Shown: positions 17,543-27,039, counted from the stretch's first letter. The stretch is 64,000 nt of DNA from Chlorobiota bacterium (GCA_013151215.1 JAADIS010000059.1:1-64000), one strand, 5' to 3'. The notes: generated by a model not told the origin, from the sequence alone. A program made the numbers and translations.

Positions 17543-17768
17543 ATTCGTGCATTCGTGGCAACCAAGCACCATCCGTGCATTCGTGGCAGCAAAGCACCAT
17601 CCGTGCATTCGTGGCAACAAAAATCATTCGTGCATTCGTGGCAGCAAAAATCATTCGTGCATTCGTGGCAGCAAAAATCATTCGTGCATTCGAATCATTC
17701 GTGCATTCGTGGCAGCAAAAATCATTCGTGCATTCGTGGCAGCAAAAATCATTCGTGCATTCGTGGCG
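17543..17768. repeat. Tandem array of a 27-bp unit
   Basis: GTGCATTCG occurs nine times, mostly at 26-27 bp intervals, within a unit built from CATTCGTGCATTCGTGGC plus an A-rich tail. The sixth unit is cut short, leaving a 16-bp step. Because the unit length is a multiple of three, all forward frames stay open, which produces false open frames. It is contiguous with no unique spacers, so it is not a CRISPR array. Confidence 0.9.
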
Positions 17769-18053
17769 ACAATATTAATGATATTGAAAAATGCTATGTC
17801 TCTCGTACCTAAAGACCTTTAGTTAAAAAAAGGAATAAATATCTTAATAGGGCAGAATGGAGCTGGTGGAACCTATTTGTTACACAGCCTAAAATTTGTG
17901 AGGGATATTATTTTGCGCGGCACAGGTGTACTTGAAAGGATTGAGTAGTTTTAATGCATATTTGAAGCTAAACAAAACATTGGGAGAATTCTTTTTTTTT
18001 GGTTCTAAACTAAGTGCTACTTTTGCCCGAACGAAAAAGACATTGTTCAACAA
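17769..18053. other. Spacer between the tandem array and the GT2 gene
   Basis: The only signal is TACTTTTG (18018-18025), a TAnnTTTG-type -7 box 28 bases before the glycosyltransferase ATG. A TTTG lies 16 bases before it, slightly closer than usual for a -33 element. Confidence 0.4.
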
Positions 18054-19169
18054 ATGGAATTGTTTACACAAATTGTGTTTTGGATATTTATCGGCACAAC
18101 GATTATTCAGCTGATTTACTATTGGGCTATTTTTTCCCGTTTGGCATTTTACAGGAAGCCTGCCGCAAACAGCGTTGACAAGCCTGCTGTCTCGGTTGTT
18201 ATTTCTGCAAGAAACGAATACCACAATTTAAAGAAAAATCTGGAATCGATTCTAAACCAGGACTATCCTGAATTCGAGCTAATTGTTGTAAACCATGCCT
18301 CAACAGATGAATCGAGATATTATCTTGAGGAGCTTAAAAACAAATATCACCATTTGAGAGTTGTTCAAATTGATCAGGACTTAAACTTCTTCAAGGGCAA
18401 AAAGTTCCCGCTCTCGATAGGTATTAAGTCGGCCAAACACGATGTATTGCTTTTGACCGATGCTGATTGTAAACCGGCATCGAAAAACTGGATAAGCGAA
18501 ATGGCTTCCGGTTACGGCAACAAAGACACTGAAATTGTTTTAGGCTATGGCCCCTACCTTAAGCAAAAAGGATTGTTAAACCTATTGATCCGGTACGACA
18601 CTTTTATGGTGGCCGTACAGTATTTTTCGTATGCGCTTGCCGGTATGCCTTATATGGGCGTCGGCCGCAATCTGTCGTACCGCAAATCATTGTTCATAAA
18701 AAACAAAGGTTTTATCTCACATTACAACATACCTTCGGGCGACGACGACTTATTTATAAACAGGGTAGCAAACAGGACAAATTGCAGTGTCGAAATCTCA
18801 GCCGACAGCTTTATGTCCTCCATTCCGAAAACAAGCTTCAAGGATTGGTATAATCAGAAAATCAGACATCTGAGCACAGGCAAGTTATATAAGACGAAAT
18901 TTAAACTATTATTGGGGGCTTTCGGCCTTAGCCAGATACTTTTTTATGGCAGCTTAGCAGTCCTGCTTGTAACGAACAGCCTTCCTCTCCTTGTTTTGTC
19001 CGTATTTGGCATAAGGCTTCTATCACAATTGATTGTAAACAAAATAATAAGCAAAAAACTTGATGAAGGCGGTTTATATTTATTTTCACCGTTTTTGGAA
19101 ATATTATTATTAGTTTTATTGTCAATATTTAGTTTGACAGGCATTGGAAAAAAAGTTTCATGGAAATAA
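18054..19169 (+). CDS. Membrane-anchored family 2 glycosyltransferase
   Basis: The 371-residue protein starts with a membrane segment (about 5-30). A GT2 catalytic domain follows: VSVVISARNEYHNL, the nucleotide-sugar site LLLTDADCKP, the GDDDLFIN region, and QKIRHLSTG, which resembles the QxxRW motif of processive enzymes. Two or three membrane segments close the protein (about 285-365). It probably adds sugars to a lipid carrier or membrane polymer at the cytoplasmic face; the sugar is unknown. It overlaps the sigma-factor gene by 10 bases, so the two are co-transcribed and probably translationally coupled. Confidence 0.88.
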   Translation: MELFTQIVFWIFIGTTIIQLIYYWAIFSRLAFYRKPAANSVDKPAVSVVISARNEYHNLKKNLESILNQDYPEFELIVVNHASTDESRYYLEELKNKYHHLRVVQIDQDLNFFKGKKFPLSIGIKSAKHDVLLLTDADCKPASKNWISEMASGYGNKDTEIVLGYGPYLKQKGLLNLLIRYDTFMVAVQYFSYALAGMPYMGVGRNLSYRKSLFIKNKGFISHYNIPSGDDDLFINRVANRTNCSVEISADSFMSSIPKTSFKDWYNQKIRHLSTGKLYKTKFKLLLGAFGLSQILFYGSLAVLLVTNSLPLLVLSVFGIRLLSQLIVNKIISKKLDEGGLYLFSPFLEILLLVLLSIFSLTGIGKKVSWK

Positions 19170-19762
19170 ATAAGTTAACTAATAAAGGACAGCGGGATTA
19201 TAAGTTGGTAAAGCAAGCTTTAAACGACAGAAGTCAGACGGCATATGCCGAGTTGCTCAACCTTTACCGTGATTCGCTATATTTTTCAATGCTGAGGATG
19301 ACCAACAACCCCAACGATGCCGAGGATCTAACAATCGAGGCGTTCGGGAAGGCATTTAAGAACCTTCATCAATATACTCCTGAATATGCTTTCAGCACAT
19401 GGCTGTTCAAAATTGCCATCAACAACGGCATAGATTTTATAAGGAAGAAAAAAATACAAAATGAATTATTGCCGAAAAGGGAAAAGAACAAAGAGGACAA
19501 CATTGCCAACAAAGTTGCCGGCAAGGAGCCCAATCCTGAGGAGGTAATAATAAACAAGCAGAAAATCAAGATGATGCGCGAGGTAATACATCGCTTAAAG
19601 CCTCATTATAAGAAACTTATCGAACTCCGGTATTTCGACGAACTGTCGTATGAAGAAATTGTCCAGGAACTAGACCTACCTATCGGGACGGTAAAAGTCC
19701 AGCTGTTCAGGGCCAGGACATTTTTATACAATATCCTTAAAAGCTCCAGGGAGACTATTTAG
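19160..19762 (+). CDS. ECF-type RNA polymerase sigma factor
   Basis: The 200-residue protein has sigma region 2 (about 30-95, with YRDSLYFSMLRMTNNPNDAEDL and AFSTWLFKIAINNGIDFIRKK) and region 4 (about 135-195, with LIELRYFDELSYEEIVQELDLPIGTVKVQLFRAR). A charged linker of about 40 residues joins them. This is the ECF group. No anti-sigma gene follows; instead it overlaps a glycosyltransferase gene upstream and is followed by lipid acyltransferase genes, which hints at a role in envelope composition. That link is inference. Confidence 0.92.
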   Translation: MEINKLTNKGQRDYKLVKQALNDRSQTAYAELLNLYRDSLYFSMLRMTNNPNDAEDLTIEAFGKAFKNLHQYTPEYAFSTWLFKIAINNGIDFIRKKKIQNELLPKREKNKEDNIANKVAGKEPNPEEVIINKQKIKMMREVIHRLKPHYKKLIELRYFDELSYEEIVQELDLPIGTVKVQLFRARTFLYNILKSSRETI

Positions 19763-19812
19763 CCCTCATCACAAAGTTCCCGTTCGATATTCCGGGTTTA
19801 AGCTACAAATGT

Positions 19813-19820
19813 TATCTTTG
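19813..19820 (+). promoter_or_regulatory. -7 promoter element of the acyltransferase pair
   Basis: TATCTTTG fits TAnnTTTG. Transcription would begin near 19827, so the in-frame TTG at 19828 is unlikely as a start and the ATG at 19843 is preferred. Confidence 0.5.
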
Positions 19821-19842
19821 CATTGATTTGAACTCAAGAGGA

Positions 19843-20721
19843 ATGGAAGAGGAAAACACCCTAACGAAAATTGAATATATTGACCTCGACAAGGTTCTGA
19901 AAACCAAGAGCCCGGGTTTGAGCAAAATGTTGCCGGGTTTTGTCAAAGCATATATTAAACGTATAATCCATCAGGATGAGCTGAACTATTACCTGAAGAA
20001 TCACGGGCATCTGATGGGGATAGAGTTCATTGACTCCGTACTGAAGGAAATGGGTGTTAAACTTGAAACCAAAGGGCTTGCTAACATTCCGGATGGCGGA
20101 AGAGCAATCATTGCTTCAAACCACCCCCTGGGAGGCCTTGACGGCATAGCCCTCATGCTCGTTGCCGGAAGAAAACGCCCTGATCTAGCGTTTCCCGTGA
20201 ACGATATACTGATGAATGTTAAAAATCTGGAACCTTTGTTCATACCTATCAACAAACACGGTTCCAATGCTGATAACATAAAGATAATAAATGAAAACTT
20301 CGCCTCCGACAAATTGATTTGCTATTTCCCTTTTGGGCTGGTATCGCGAAAGAAAAAAGGGGAAATAATGGATTTGAATTGGAAAACTACCTTTATCACC
20401 AAAGCAAAGCGCTTTAAAAGGGATATAATACCAACTAATATCAGCGGAAGAAATTCAAACTGGTTCTACAATCTTTCGAACTTGCGAAAAAAACTGGGAA
20501 TAAAGGCAAATATCGAGATGCTTTATCTTGTTGACGAGTTTGCTAAACAAAAAGGGCAAACGATCAAGTTCACATTTGGGCAGGCCGTTTCATATAAAAC
20601 TTTCGACAAACGATATAAAAATGATGAATGGGCGGAGTTTATGCGCAGGTTTTCCTATAAATTAGCAGAAGGATATGAAGGAAGCTTTGAAGAATATATT
20701 TCAGAAATAAAAAAACAATAA
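19843..20721 (+). CDS. PlsC-like O-acyltransferase, GlsA-like (glycine/ornithine lipid synthesis)
   Basis: The 292-residue protein has the acyltransferase motif ASNHPLGGLDG (an NHPxGxxD variant of HxxxxD) and a later FIPINKHGSN block. AGAGG just before the ATG at 19843 supports that start. Five bases downstream is an N-acyltransferase of the hemolysin/OlsB class. In Bacteroides such a pair (GlsB and GlsA) makes N-acyl then O-acyl glycine lipids, and in other bacteria ornithine lipids. I infer that this gene performs the O-acylation at the inner membrane. The head-group amino acid cannot be read from sequence. Confidence 0.8.
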   Translation: MEEENTLTKIEYIDLDKVLKTKSPGLSKMLPGFVKAYIKRIIHQDELNYYLKNHGHLMGIEFIDSVLKEMGVKLETKGLANIPDGGRAIIASNHPLGGLDGIALMLVAGRKRPDLAFPVNDILMNVKNLEPLFIPINKHGSNADNIKIINENFASDKLICYFPFGLVSRKKKGEIMDLNWKTTFITKAKRFKRDIIPTNISGRNSNWFYNLSNLRKKLGIKANIEMLYLVDEFAKQKGQTIKFTFGQAVSYKTFDKRYKNDEWAEFMRRFSYKLAEGYEGSFEEYISEIKKQ

Positions 20722-20726
20722 AAGTC

Positions 20727-21656
20727 ATGAAAACAATTATTCAACCTGTTGACAGACAATTACTTGAGCAAGAACTCAACGAGAACACCTTTCTAAGGAA
20801 GACCAATAATGCGCAGAACGAGATATATATATTAAATGAGAAAAGCGCACCGCATGTTATAAGGGAAATAGGCAGGCTGAGGGAAGTAACTTTTCGAGAT
20901 GCTGGTGGCGGCACAGGAAAAGAGATCGACCTGGACGACTTTGACACAGGCGAAAACGCATTTATGCAGATGATAGTCTGGGATCCCGAGGAACAAGAAA
21001 TTGTCGGCGGCTATCGTTATGTGCATTGCAAAAACCTTTTTATTGACGAAAACGGAGTTGTTGCATCGCCAACATCGTCATTGTTCGAATACAAGAAAAA
21101 ATTTATCGACAAATATTTTCCTTTTACAATAGAGCTTGGCAGATCTTTTGTCCAGCCGCTTTATCAACCGACATATAATTTAAGGCGCGGCATGTACGCC
21201 CTCGACAACCTTTGGGATGGGCTGGGGGCACTTCTCATCGAACATCCCGACATAAAATACTTATTCGGCAAAGTAACCATGTATGCCGATTTCGACAGAT
21301 TGGCACGCGATATGATACTTTTCTTTTTCGAGAAGTATTTCCCTGACAACGAAGGGCTTGTAGAGGCCCACCAACCCCTTGAGCGCAGCACCTCCGATAA
21401 GGTGCTGAACAGCATTTTCACAGGCTGCAACTATGAGGAGGATTATAGGATAATGGTACAGAAGGTCAGGAAACTTGGCGAGAACGTCCCCCCACTTTTC
21501 AATGCTTATATGAATCTGTCATCAACAATGAAAACTTTCGGCACTGCCTTGAACGACCATTTCGGCCATGTGGAGGAAACAGGGATACTGATTACCGTTC
21601 GCGATATTTATGATGTTAAAAAAGAAAGGCACCTTACCTCATACGAAAAAAAGTAA
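20727..21656 (+). CDS. GNAT-type N-acyltransferase, GlsB/OlsB-like
   Basis: This 309-residue protein resembles the hemolysin-related N-acyltransferases that acylate the amino group of glycine or ornithine with a 3-hydroxy fatty acid. Recognisable blocks are EIGRLREVTFRDAGGGTG, IVGGYRYVHC, FTIELGRSFVQPLYQ and YLFGKVTMYADFDRLARD. It is 5 bases after the O-acyltransferase gene, so the pair should be co-expressed. In the pathway this enzyme acts first, making the mono-acylated lipid that its neighbour completes. The length is normal for the family and no motif is missing. Confidence 0.82.
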   Translation: MKTIIQPVDRQLLEQELNENTFLRKTNNAQNEIYILNEKSAPHVIREIGRLREVTFRDAGGGTGKEIDLDDFDTGENAFMQMIVWDPEEQEIVGGYRYVHCKNLFIDENGVVASPTSSLFEYKKKFIDKYFPFTIELGRSFVQPLYQPTYNLRRGMYALDNLWDGLGALLIEHPDIKYLFGKVTMYADFDRLARDMILFFFEKYFPDNEGLVEAHQPLERSTSDKVLNSIFTGCNYEEDYRIMVQKVRKLGENVPPLFNAYMNLSSTMKTFGTALNDHFGHVEETGILITVRDIYDVKKERHLTSYEKK

Positions 21657-21694
21657 ATGTCAGGCATTAGGCCTCAGCATCATAATTCCTTGAT

Positions 21695-24298
21695 TTGAAA
21701 TTGAAGAAACTATATAGTTTATTAAAGCTTTTCGCTTTTGCGGGCATACTTACATATCAATGCTCCTGTACTAAAATTGCTAATGGCGACAAGCTGATAC
21801 TCAACAAGGAGTGGAAATTCAAGTCCGTTGCCGATAGTATCTGGCTTACTGCCGAAGTCCCGGGTTCCGTACATACCGATTTGCTTCATAACGGAATTAT
21901 CAAGGATCCGTTTTATCGTTTGAACGAACATGATGTTCAGTGGGTTGATAAGAAAAATTGGGAGTATAAAACCACCTTTAGCATCAGCCGCGATATTCTC
22001 AGTAACCAAAGAATCGAATTGAACTTTAAAGGACTCGACACCTATGCGACAGTGTTTCTGAACAACAAAAAAATTCTTGAAGCCGACAATATGTTCATAA
22101 ACTGGATTGTCGACTGCAAGAGTTATTTAAAACCCGGTATAAACAAGTTGCGAATAGTTTTCAAATCACCCATAACACAAGGTCTGAAAAAGAGGGGTCA
22201 ACTGGGATATTCCTTGCCCGGTGCGGAAAACGACCAGTCGGTACTTGGTGGTTTGGGAAACAAGAAAGTATGTGTCTTCAGCCGCAAAGCGCAATACCAT
22301 TTTGGCTGGGACTGGGGTCCTCGATTAGTAAGCAGCGGAATTTGGAAGAATGTTGAACTCCGGTGGTGGAACGACTGTAAAATCAACGATATTTTTGTCA
22401 AACAAGACAGCATCAACAGTATTACTGCCAGGCTTGAAGCCGATATCGACATACAATCAACTGATTCACATACGTTTGAGGCATCAATTATGGTCGATAA
22501 ACATTTGATCGCAAAAAAGAAAATCAAGTTGCTCAAAGGGGAAAACAATATAAAAATTCCTTTCGAGATAATAAACCCGGAATTATGGTGGACAAATGGG
22601 CTTGGCGAGCAGAAACTTTATGATGTTGAAGTCCGCCTCACGGATGATAATTCCTTTATTGCAACAAAGCAGATAAAAATCGGGCTTAGAACCTTGGAAC
22701 TCATTCAGCGAAAAGACAGCATAGGAAAGAGTTTCTATTTCCGGCTGAATGGTCGCCCGGTATTTATGAAAGGAGCCAATTATATACCACAGGACGTTTT
22801 TCTTAATCGGGTAAGTCCCCATGATTATGAAAAGCTTATAAAATCTGCTGCAGAGGCCAATTTCAATATGTTAAGGGTTTGGGGAGGTGGAATCTATGAA
22901 AAAGATATTTTCTATGAGCTATGTGATGAATACGGCATTTTGGTTTGGCAGGACTTTATGTTTGCCTGTGCCATGTATCCTGGGAACAGCGAATTTCTGG
23001 AAAATGTGAAAACTGAGGCTGAACAAAACGTGGAACGCCTCCGGAACCATGCTTGCCTCGCACTTTGGTGCGGCGACAACGAGATACTTTCGGCTTGGAA
23101 CGGCTGGGGATGGAAAGAAGATGTTGTTGAAAAGCAGGGAGATGATATTGCCGAAAAAATTTGGGGGAATTATGATACTTTAATCCATCATATTTTGCCC
23201 GATATCGTAAAAAAACTAAATCCGCAAACCTCATATTGGTCATCGTCGCCAAGTGCGGACTTTGGAAAATTGGAAAACGGCAAATCCGGTGATATGCACT
23301 ACTGGGGGGTTTGGTGGGCAAAAGAAGACTTCGGGAAATATAAAACGAAAATTCCCCGCTTCATGTCGGAATATGGTTTTCAGTCGTTTCCCGAAATAAA
23401 TTCCATTAAAAAGTATGCGCTCAAAGAAGATTGGGATATCAATTCGGATGTAATGAAATCGCATCAGCGGTCAAGCATAGGCAATGCTACCATAAAAGAA
23501 TATATGGACAGGGATTATAGGAAGCCAAAAGATTTTCCAATGTTCATTTATGTCAACCACTTGCTTCAAGCCGAAGGTATAAAAACGGCTATGGAAGCAC
23601 ATAGAAGAAGCATGCCCCGTTGTATGGGCTCGCTCTATTGGCAACTCAACGATTGCTGGCCTGTGGCATCATGGTCGGGCATCGATTATTACGGACGGTG
23701 GAAAGCACTTCATTATTATGCCAAAAAGGCCTTTAACAATATCTTGGCTTCACCCGATATCGATAGCCTTGGCAATATTATAATATTCGGTATCAACGAT
23801 TTAACGAAAGATATAAACGCAAGTTTAATAGTTGAGATTATTGATTTCGATGGAAATACAAAATGGGAATCCAATAAAAACATCATACTAAAATCTAATT
23901 CGTCCATTATCTTTTTTAAAGAAAACATCGGCAAGCTCATTCCTGATATCAATAAGCAAAACTCCTTGCTATATTGCAAGCTCGTTAACGAAAAAGGCAA
24001 AAAACTTTCTGAAAATATATTATATTTCGATAAAATCAAAAATCTTGACCTGCCTAAAAGCGATATAGATATCTCATGTGAAACAGAGGACGGGGACATC
24101 CGGATTAGTATTTATTCAAAAAAACTTATCAAGAACATTTATTTGCAAATCGATGATGATACTGGCCGTTTTTCAGATAACTATTTTGACGTACTTCCCG
24201 GACGCGGAACCGTAGTTTATTATAGCAGCAACAAAAACATCAATATCGATGACTTTTTTAAAAGATTAGTTATTACTGATTTAAGTAAATCATATTGA
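21695..24298 (+). CDS. GH2 beta-mannosidase, lipoprotein
   Basis: The 867-residue protein has GH2 architecture: an N-terminal jelly-roll domain (WKFKSVADSIWLTAEVPGSV start), an immunoglobulin-like domain and a TIM barrel. The acid/base glutamate is in WCGDNEI and the nucleophile in FMSEYGFQSFPE, both typical of beta-mannosidases. A lipobox near residue 25 (ILTYQCSC) suggests membrane anchoring. It removes mannose from beta-mannosides or N-glycan cores. The start must be TTG: an in-frame stop lies 12 bases upstream and no ATG occurs early in the frame. Start at the second TTG (21701) is also possible. Confidence 0.93.
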   Translation: MKLKKLYSLLKLFAFAGILTYQCSCTKIANGDKLILNKEWKFKSVADSIWLTAEVPGSVHTDLLHNGIIKDPFYRLNEHDVQWVDKKNWEYKTTFSISRDILSNQRIELNFKGLDTYATVFLNNKKILEADNMFINWIVDCKSYLKPGINKLRIVFKSPITQGLKKRGQLGYSLPGAENDQSVLGGLGNKKVCVFSRKAQYHFGWDWGPRLVSSGIWKNVELRWWNDCKINDIFVKQDSINSITARLEADIDIQSTDSHTFEASIMVDKHLIAKKKIKLLKGENNIKIPFEIINPELWWTNGLGEQKLYDVEVRLTDDNSFIATKQIKIGLRTLELIQRKDSIGKSFYFRLNGRPVFMKGANYIPQDVFLNRVSPHDYEKLIKSAAEANFNMLRVWGGGIYEKDIFYELCDEYGILVWQDFMFACAMYPGNSEFLENVKTEAEQNVERLRNHACLALWCGDNEILSAWNGWGWKEDVVEKQGDDIAEKIWGNYDTLIHHILPDIVKKLNPQTSYWSSSPSADFGKLENGKSGDMHYWGVWWAKEDFGKYKTKIPRFMSEYGFQSFPEINSIKKYALKEDWDINSDVMKSHQRSSIGNATIKEYMDRDYRKPKDFPMFIYVNHLLQAEGIKTAMEAHRRSMPRCMGSLYWQLNDCWPVASWSGIDYYGRWKALHYYAKKAFNNILASPDIDSLGNIIIFGINDLTKDINASLIVEIIDFDGNTKWESNKNIILKSNSSIIFFKENIGKLIPDINKQNSLLYCKLVNEKGKKLSENILYFDKIKNLDLPKSDIDISCETEDGDIRISIYSKKLIKNIYLQIDDDTGRFSDNYFDVLPGRGTVVYYSSNKNINIDDFFKRLVITDLSKSY

Positions 24299-24559
24299 AA
24301 ATTCTTCCTATTTATAAAACCAAGTCCTGGATTAAGAAGTTGTTTTTTATAATTTTAATTGAAAATACAGATGCAGATAGTGCTTTAACTAATTGATTAC
24401 TCATGCTTAAAACATCCTATTTAAACAAAACCACATTGTACCCAAGAGTTTTTTTTATGTACATAAATTTTCATGCCGCTGTATATCAGGCACTTACTAA
24501 ATCATTGAAGAAAGGGGAAATAAATGTTGCAAAAACATAAAAGAGAATAAAAATACTAT

Positions 24560-24567
24560 TACATTTG
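24560..24567 (+). promoter_or_regulatory. -7 promoter element of the cold-shock gene
   Basis: TACATTTG matches TAnnTTTG and lies 26 bases before the ATG. The rest of the 295-bp spacer upstream (24299-24559) shows no gene. Confidence 0.5.
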
Positions 24568-24593
24568 CCAAACTTATAATTAAATATTTTAAA

Positions 24594-24785
24594 ATGAAAA
24601 AAGGTACCGTAAAGTTCTTTAATGAATCAAAAGGATTTGGATTTATTATTGACGACGAAACAAAAAATGAGTACTTTGTACACGTATCAGGCTTAGTTGA
24701 CTCAGTTAACGAAGGTGATGCTGTAGAATTTGACTTAAAAGAAGGCAGAAAAGGCTTAAATGCAGTAAATGTAAAAGCTCTTTAA
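24594..24785 (+). CDS. Cold-shock domain protein (CspA family)
   Basis: The 63-residue protein is a single cold-shock OB-fold that binds single-stranded nucleic acid. The RNP1 motif KGFGFI and RNP2-like YFVHVSGL are both present, after the usual start GTVKFFNESKG. It would act as an RNA chaperone in the cytoplasm. It has its own -7 box and a terminator hairpin, so it is a stand-alone gene. Confidence 0.95.
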   Translation: MKKGTVKFFNESKGFGFIIDDETKNEYFVHVSGLVDSVNEGDAVEFDLKEGRKGLNAVNVKAL

Positions 24786-24811
24786 TAAGATTTTATTAAG
24801 TTTTTTGCGGG

Positions 24812-24846
24812 AAGGCCTGTCATTATTTGGCAGGCTTTTCTTATTT
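24812..24846 (+). terminator. Terminator after the cold-shock gene
   Basis: GCCTGTCA pairs with TTGGCAGGC (one G-T pair) around a short loop, followed by TTTTCTTATTTTT. Confidence 0.7.
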
Positions 24847-24868
24847 TTAGGCGGTAAATAAAATTATC

Positions 24869-25480
24869 ATGAAGATCAAGTATGCAAATTTTATAATCAG
24901 TTCGACCACATTTACGAAATGCCCTGAGCCCAACATACCGGAATATGCGTTCATTGGGAGGTCGAATGTCGGTAAATCCTCTTTGATAAACTCGCTCACC
25001 GGATTTAAGAAACTTGCCAAGATAAGCGGTAGCCCGGGCAAGACCATCACCATCAACCATTTCATGATAAACAACGAATGGTATCTGGTTGACCTTCCCG
25101 GTTACGGATATGCGAAACGCTCGAAAACGGAACGGTCGAAATGGGACAAGATGATAAAGTCTTATATTTTGGGAAGGGAGAACCTTTTAACGGTTTTTGT
25201 TTTGATCGACAGCAGGCACGAGCCTCAAAAAAACGATCTTGAGTTTATAGAGTGGCTCGGCATTTCCGAAATTCCCCTGGCAATAGTATTTACCAAGGCC
25301 GACAAGCTGAAACGCAACGAACTGGAAAGATCGGTGAGCACATACAAAAAGACACTTTTGGACAAATGGGAAGAACTGCCACCCTATTTTGTTACATCAG
25401 CCGTAAAAGGCGGCGAAGGCAATAATGAGGTCCTCGATTTTATCGAAAAGACAAATTTGGTTTTCGGAAAAAAAATTTAA
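24869..25480 (+). CDS. engB: Ribosome biogenesis GTPase EngB (YihA/YsxC)
   Basis: EngB is a small GTPase needed for 50S ribosome assembly. The 203-residue protein has the usual length and GTPase motifs: G1 GRSNVGKSS, G3 DLPGYGYAKRSK, and G4 TKADK. The core NEWYLVDLPGYG is typical. It is cytoplasmic and lies between two unrelated genes, so it is probably monocistronic. Confidence 0.96.
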   Translation: MKIKYANFIISSTTFTKCPEPNIPEYAFIGRSNVGKSSLINSLTGFKKLAKISGSPGKTITINHFMINNEWYLVDLPGYGYAKRSKTERSKWDKMIKSYILGRENLLTVFVLIDSRHEPQKNDLEFIEWLGISEIPLAIVFTKADKLKRNELERSVSTYKKTLLDKWEELPPYFVTSAVKGGEGNNEVLDFIEKTNLVFGKKI

Positions 25481-25731
25481 GAACTAAATTAGTTTCCAGT
25501 TAATAGTTTTTAACGAGGACGATAGTTTTTAACAAGAACTGTTTATAATTTATTATCTAAAATCATTAAATAATATGTTTTTATCATCGGATTACGCAGA
25601 TTACACGGATCTTAGTTTTTCGCAAGCGAAAAACATCCGCTAAACCCGTTAGACCCGATGATGGGTTTTTCTCCAAACAATTGTTTTCTTGTGTGTCAAA
25701 TTTATTGTCATGGGTGTTCCATATTACTATT
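25481..25731. other. Spacer with dispersed repeat-like motif
   Basis: GGATTACGCAGATTACACGG (25589-25608) is a motif I recall as widely dispersed in environmental Bacteroidota; only one copy is seen here. ACCC-GATGAT-GGGT followed by TTTTT (about 25655-25672) may be a weak terminator. Confidence 0.35.
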
Positions 25732-27015
25732 TTAAAACAATTCATCATATTGAATCATAGCACATAAGGCATGTTGAACATAATCGATGCGTACTTCACC
25801 CATTCGGTTTAAGTCGGGTTTTACACCATATGACATTGCTAAACTGTCAGTTACAATGCGTTGCCGGGGAATTCCTCCTTTAAGTTCACCTTCCTTAATC
25901 TGAGAATTCATAAGAAAACCAACTCCTTTATTTATTGTAAGAACAATACTATAAATCAACGACTCCCTTTCGTGCGGGATAAATTGCAGTGCAGCCAACA
26001 AACCTTCCATCCGTGTTGCAGTAGGCGTCACCCTCCCATCGCTGCTCAGCGAGCCAAAATATGGTGACGAAGATATATTCTGTGGGTTTTCGAGCAAAAT
26101 ACTTTTGCTTACCTGAATACCATGAAGCCTTATATTCTTTTTGTTGGCTTTAATATTTTCATCTTTGGCAAAAAGCACAGATGTAGCAATTAGCGCCCAA
26201 TGATCTGCCTCCACCCTTAGCTTGCCTTTTCGCTTTTTGGCAAGATATGCAAGAGCATCGGCTGCGGCATTTAAATATTTAGGTTTATTGTTTAGTTCAT
26301 ATAGGCTTAACAAACCCAGGGCTGCCTCTCCAGGATAATACAATGAAGTCCAACTATCGTCTCTTTGTTTTTTTCCGGGATAATATTTGGAATAAAAACC
26401 TCCATTAGGTTTCTGCATAAAAAGCAAAAAATCGGCTATCATATCCAAAGTGTCGGCAGAAATAAAGCCGGCCTTTAATTTCTCAACGTTCGATAAAGCA
26501 AGCAAACCCAATCCATTGCCCCCCAACTTAACAATAGCTGTGCTACCGTCATTATTAATTTGAGGCCTGCTCCAAACACCCATAAGGTTATCATGCATTT
26601 TTATGGGAGCAAGCATATTTCTTTTTAAATAGCCGGCAGTTCTTACAACTGCTTCCAGGGCTCTCTTATCATTACTGTATTCATAATACCTACATAAGGC
26701 ATAAACCGAACCCGCATGACGAAGCGTATTATATTTATGGTTTACTTCAACAGTTGAATCTTTATTCCTTTTATAGACAAATTTTCCGTCATCATCAATA
26801 TTGTCCATAAGGTATTCGGCAGCAATAGTGATAGAAGAGCGCAATTTGGCTTTATCTATCTTCCTAATATTCAACTCATTAAAGGCCTTGCCGAAATCAT
26901 ACAACGGTTTAGGTTTTTCTTTTTTGATACTTAATAAGAGATATATTAAAATGGTTAAAAGAAGGATAGCCACCAAGATAGCATCGGGAGTCCTTATTTT
27001 TTTGCGTTTGAGCAT
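25732..27015 (-). CDS. Membrane-anchored protein with alpha/alpha-toroid-like repeats, function unknown
   Basis: The 427-residue protein starts MLKRKKIRTPDAILVAILL, one membrane anchor with a short basic cytoplasmic head. The rest contains repeated helical pairs with motifs such as GSVYALCRYYEY, GGNGLGLLALSNVEK, PNGGFYSKYYPGKK, PGEAALGLLSLYE and GGIPRQR. This is the pattern of the six-hairpin or prenyltransferase-like toroid found in glycan-active and terpene enzymes. The start at 27015 is chosen because the longer frame would begin inside the terminator of the upstream gene. The exact family is not recognised. It may act on a polysaccharide in the periplasm, which is speculative. Confidence 0.6.
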   Translation of the reverse strand: MLKRKKIRTPDAILVAILLLTILIYLLLSIKKEKPKPLYDFGKAFNELNIRKIDKAKLRSSITIAAEYLMDNIDDDGKFVYKRNKDSTVEVNHKYNTLRHAGSVYALCRYYEYSNDKRALEAVVRTAGYLKRNMLAPIKMHDNLMGVWSRPQINNDGSTAIVKLGGNGLGLLALSNVEKLKAGFISADTLDMIADFLLFMQKPNGGFYSKYYPGKKQRDDSWTSLYYPGEAALGLLSLYELNNKPKYLNAAADALAYLAKKRKGKLRVEADHWALIATSVLFAKDENIKANKKNIRLHGIQVSKSILLENPQNISSSPYFGSLSSDGRVTPTATRMEGLLAALQFIPHERESLIYSIVLTINKGVGFLMNSQIKEGELKGGIPRQRIVTDSLAMSYGVKPDLNRMGEVRIDYVQHALCAMIQYDELF

Positions 27016-27039
27016 GATGAAAAATTTTGAACAAATTAC

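Noticed and set aside
17543-17768. Possible CRISPR array
   Set aside because: The repeat is contiguous at 27-bp steps and has no variable spacers.
17478-17822. Three overlapping open frames with repeated HSWQQKSFV-like or CIRGSKNH-like peptides
   Set aside because: The 27-bp unit keeps all forward frames open. No start signals or protein-like features exist, so this is non-coding repeat DNA.
11396-18053. A complete integron or genomic island
   Set aside because: No integrase, transposase or consensus attC site is present; only base composition and one inverted pair suggest transfer.
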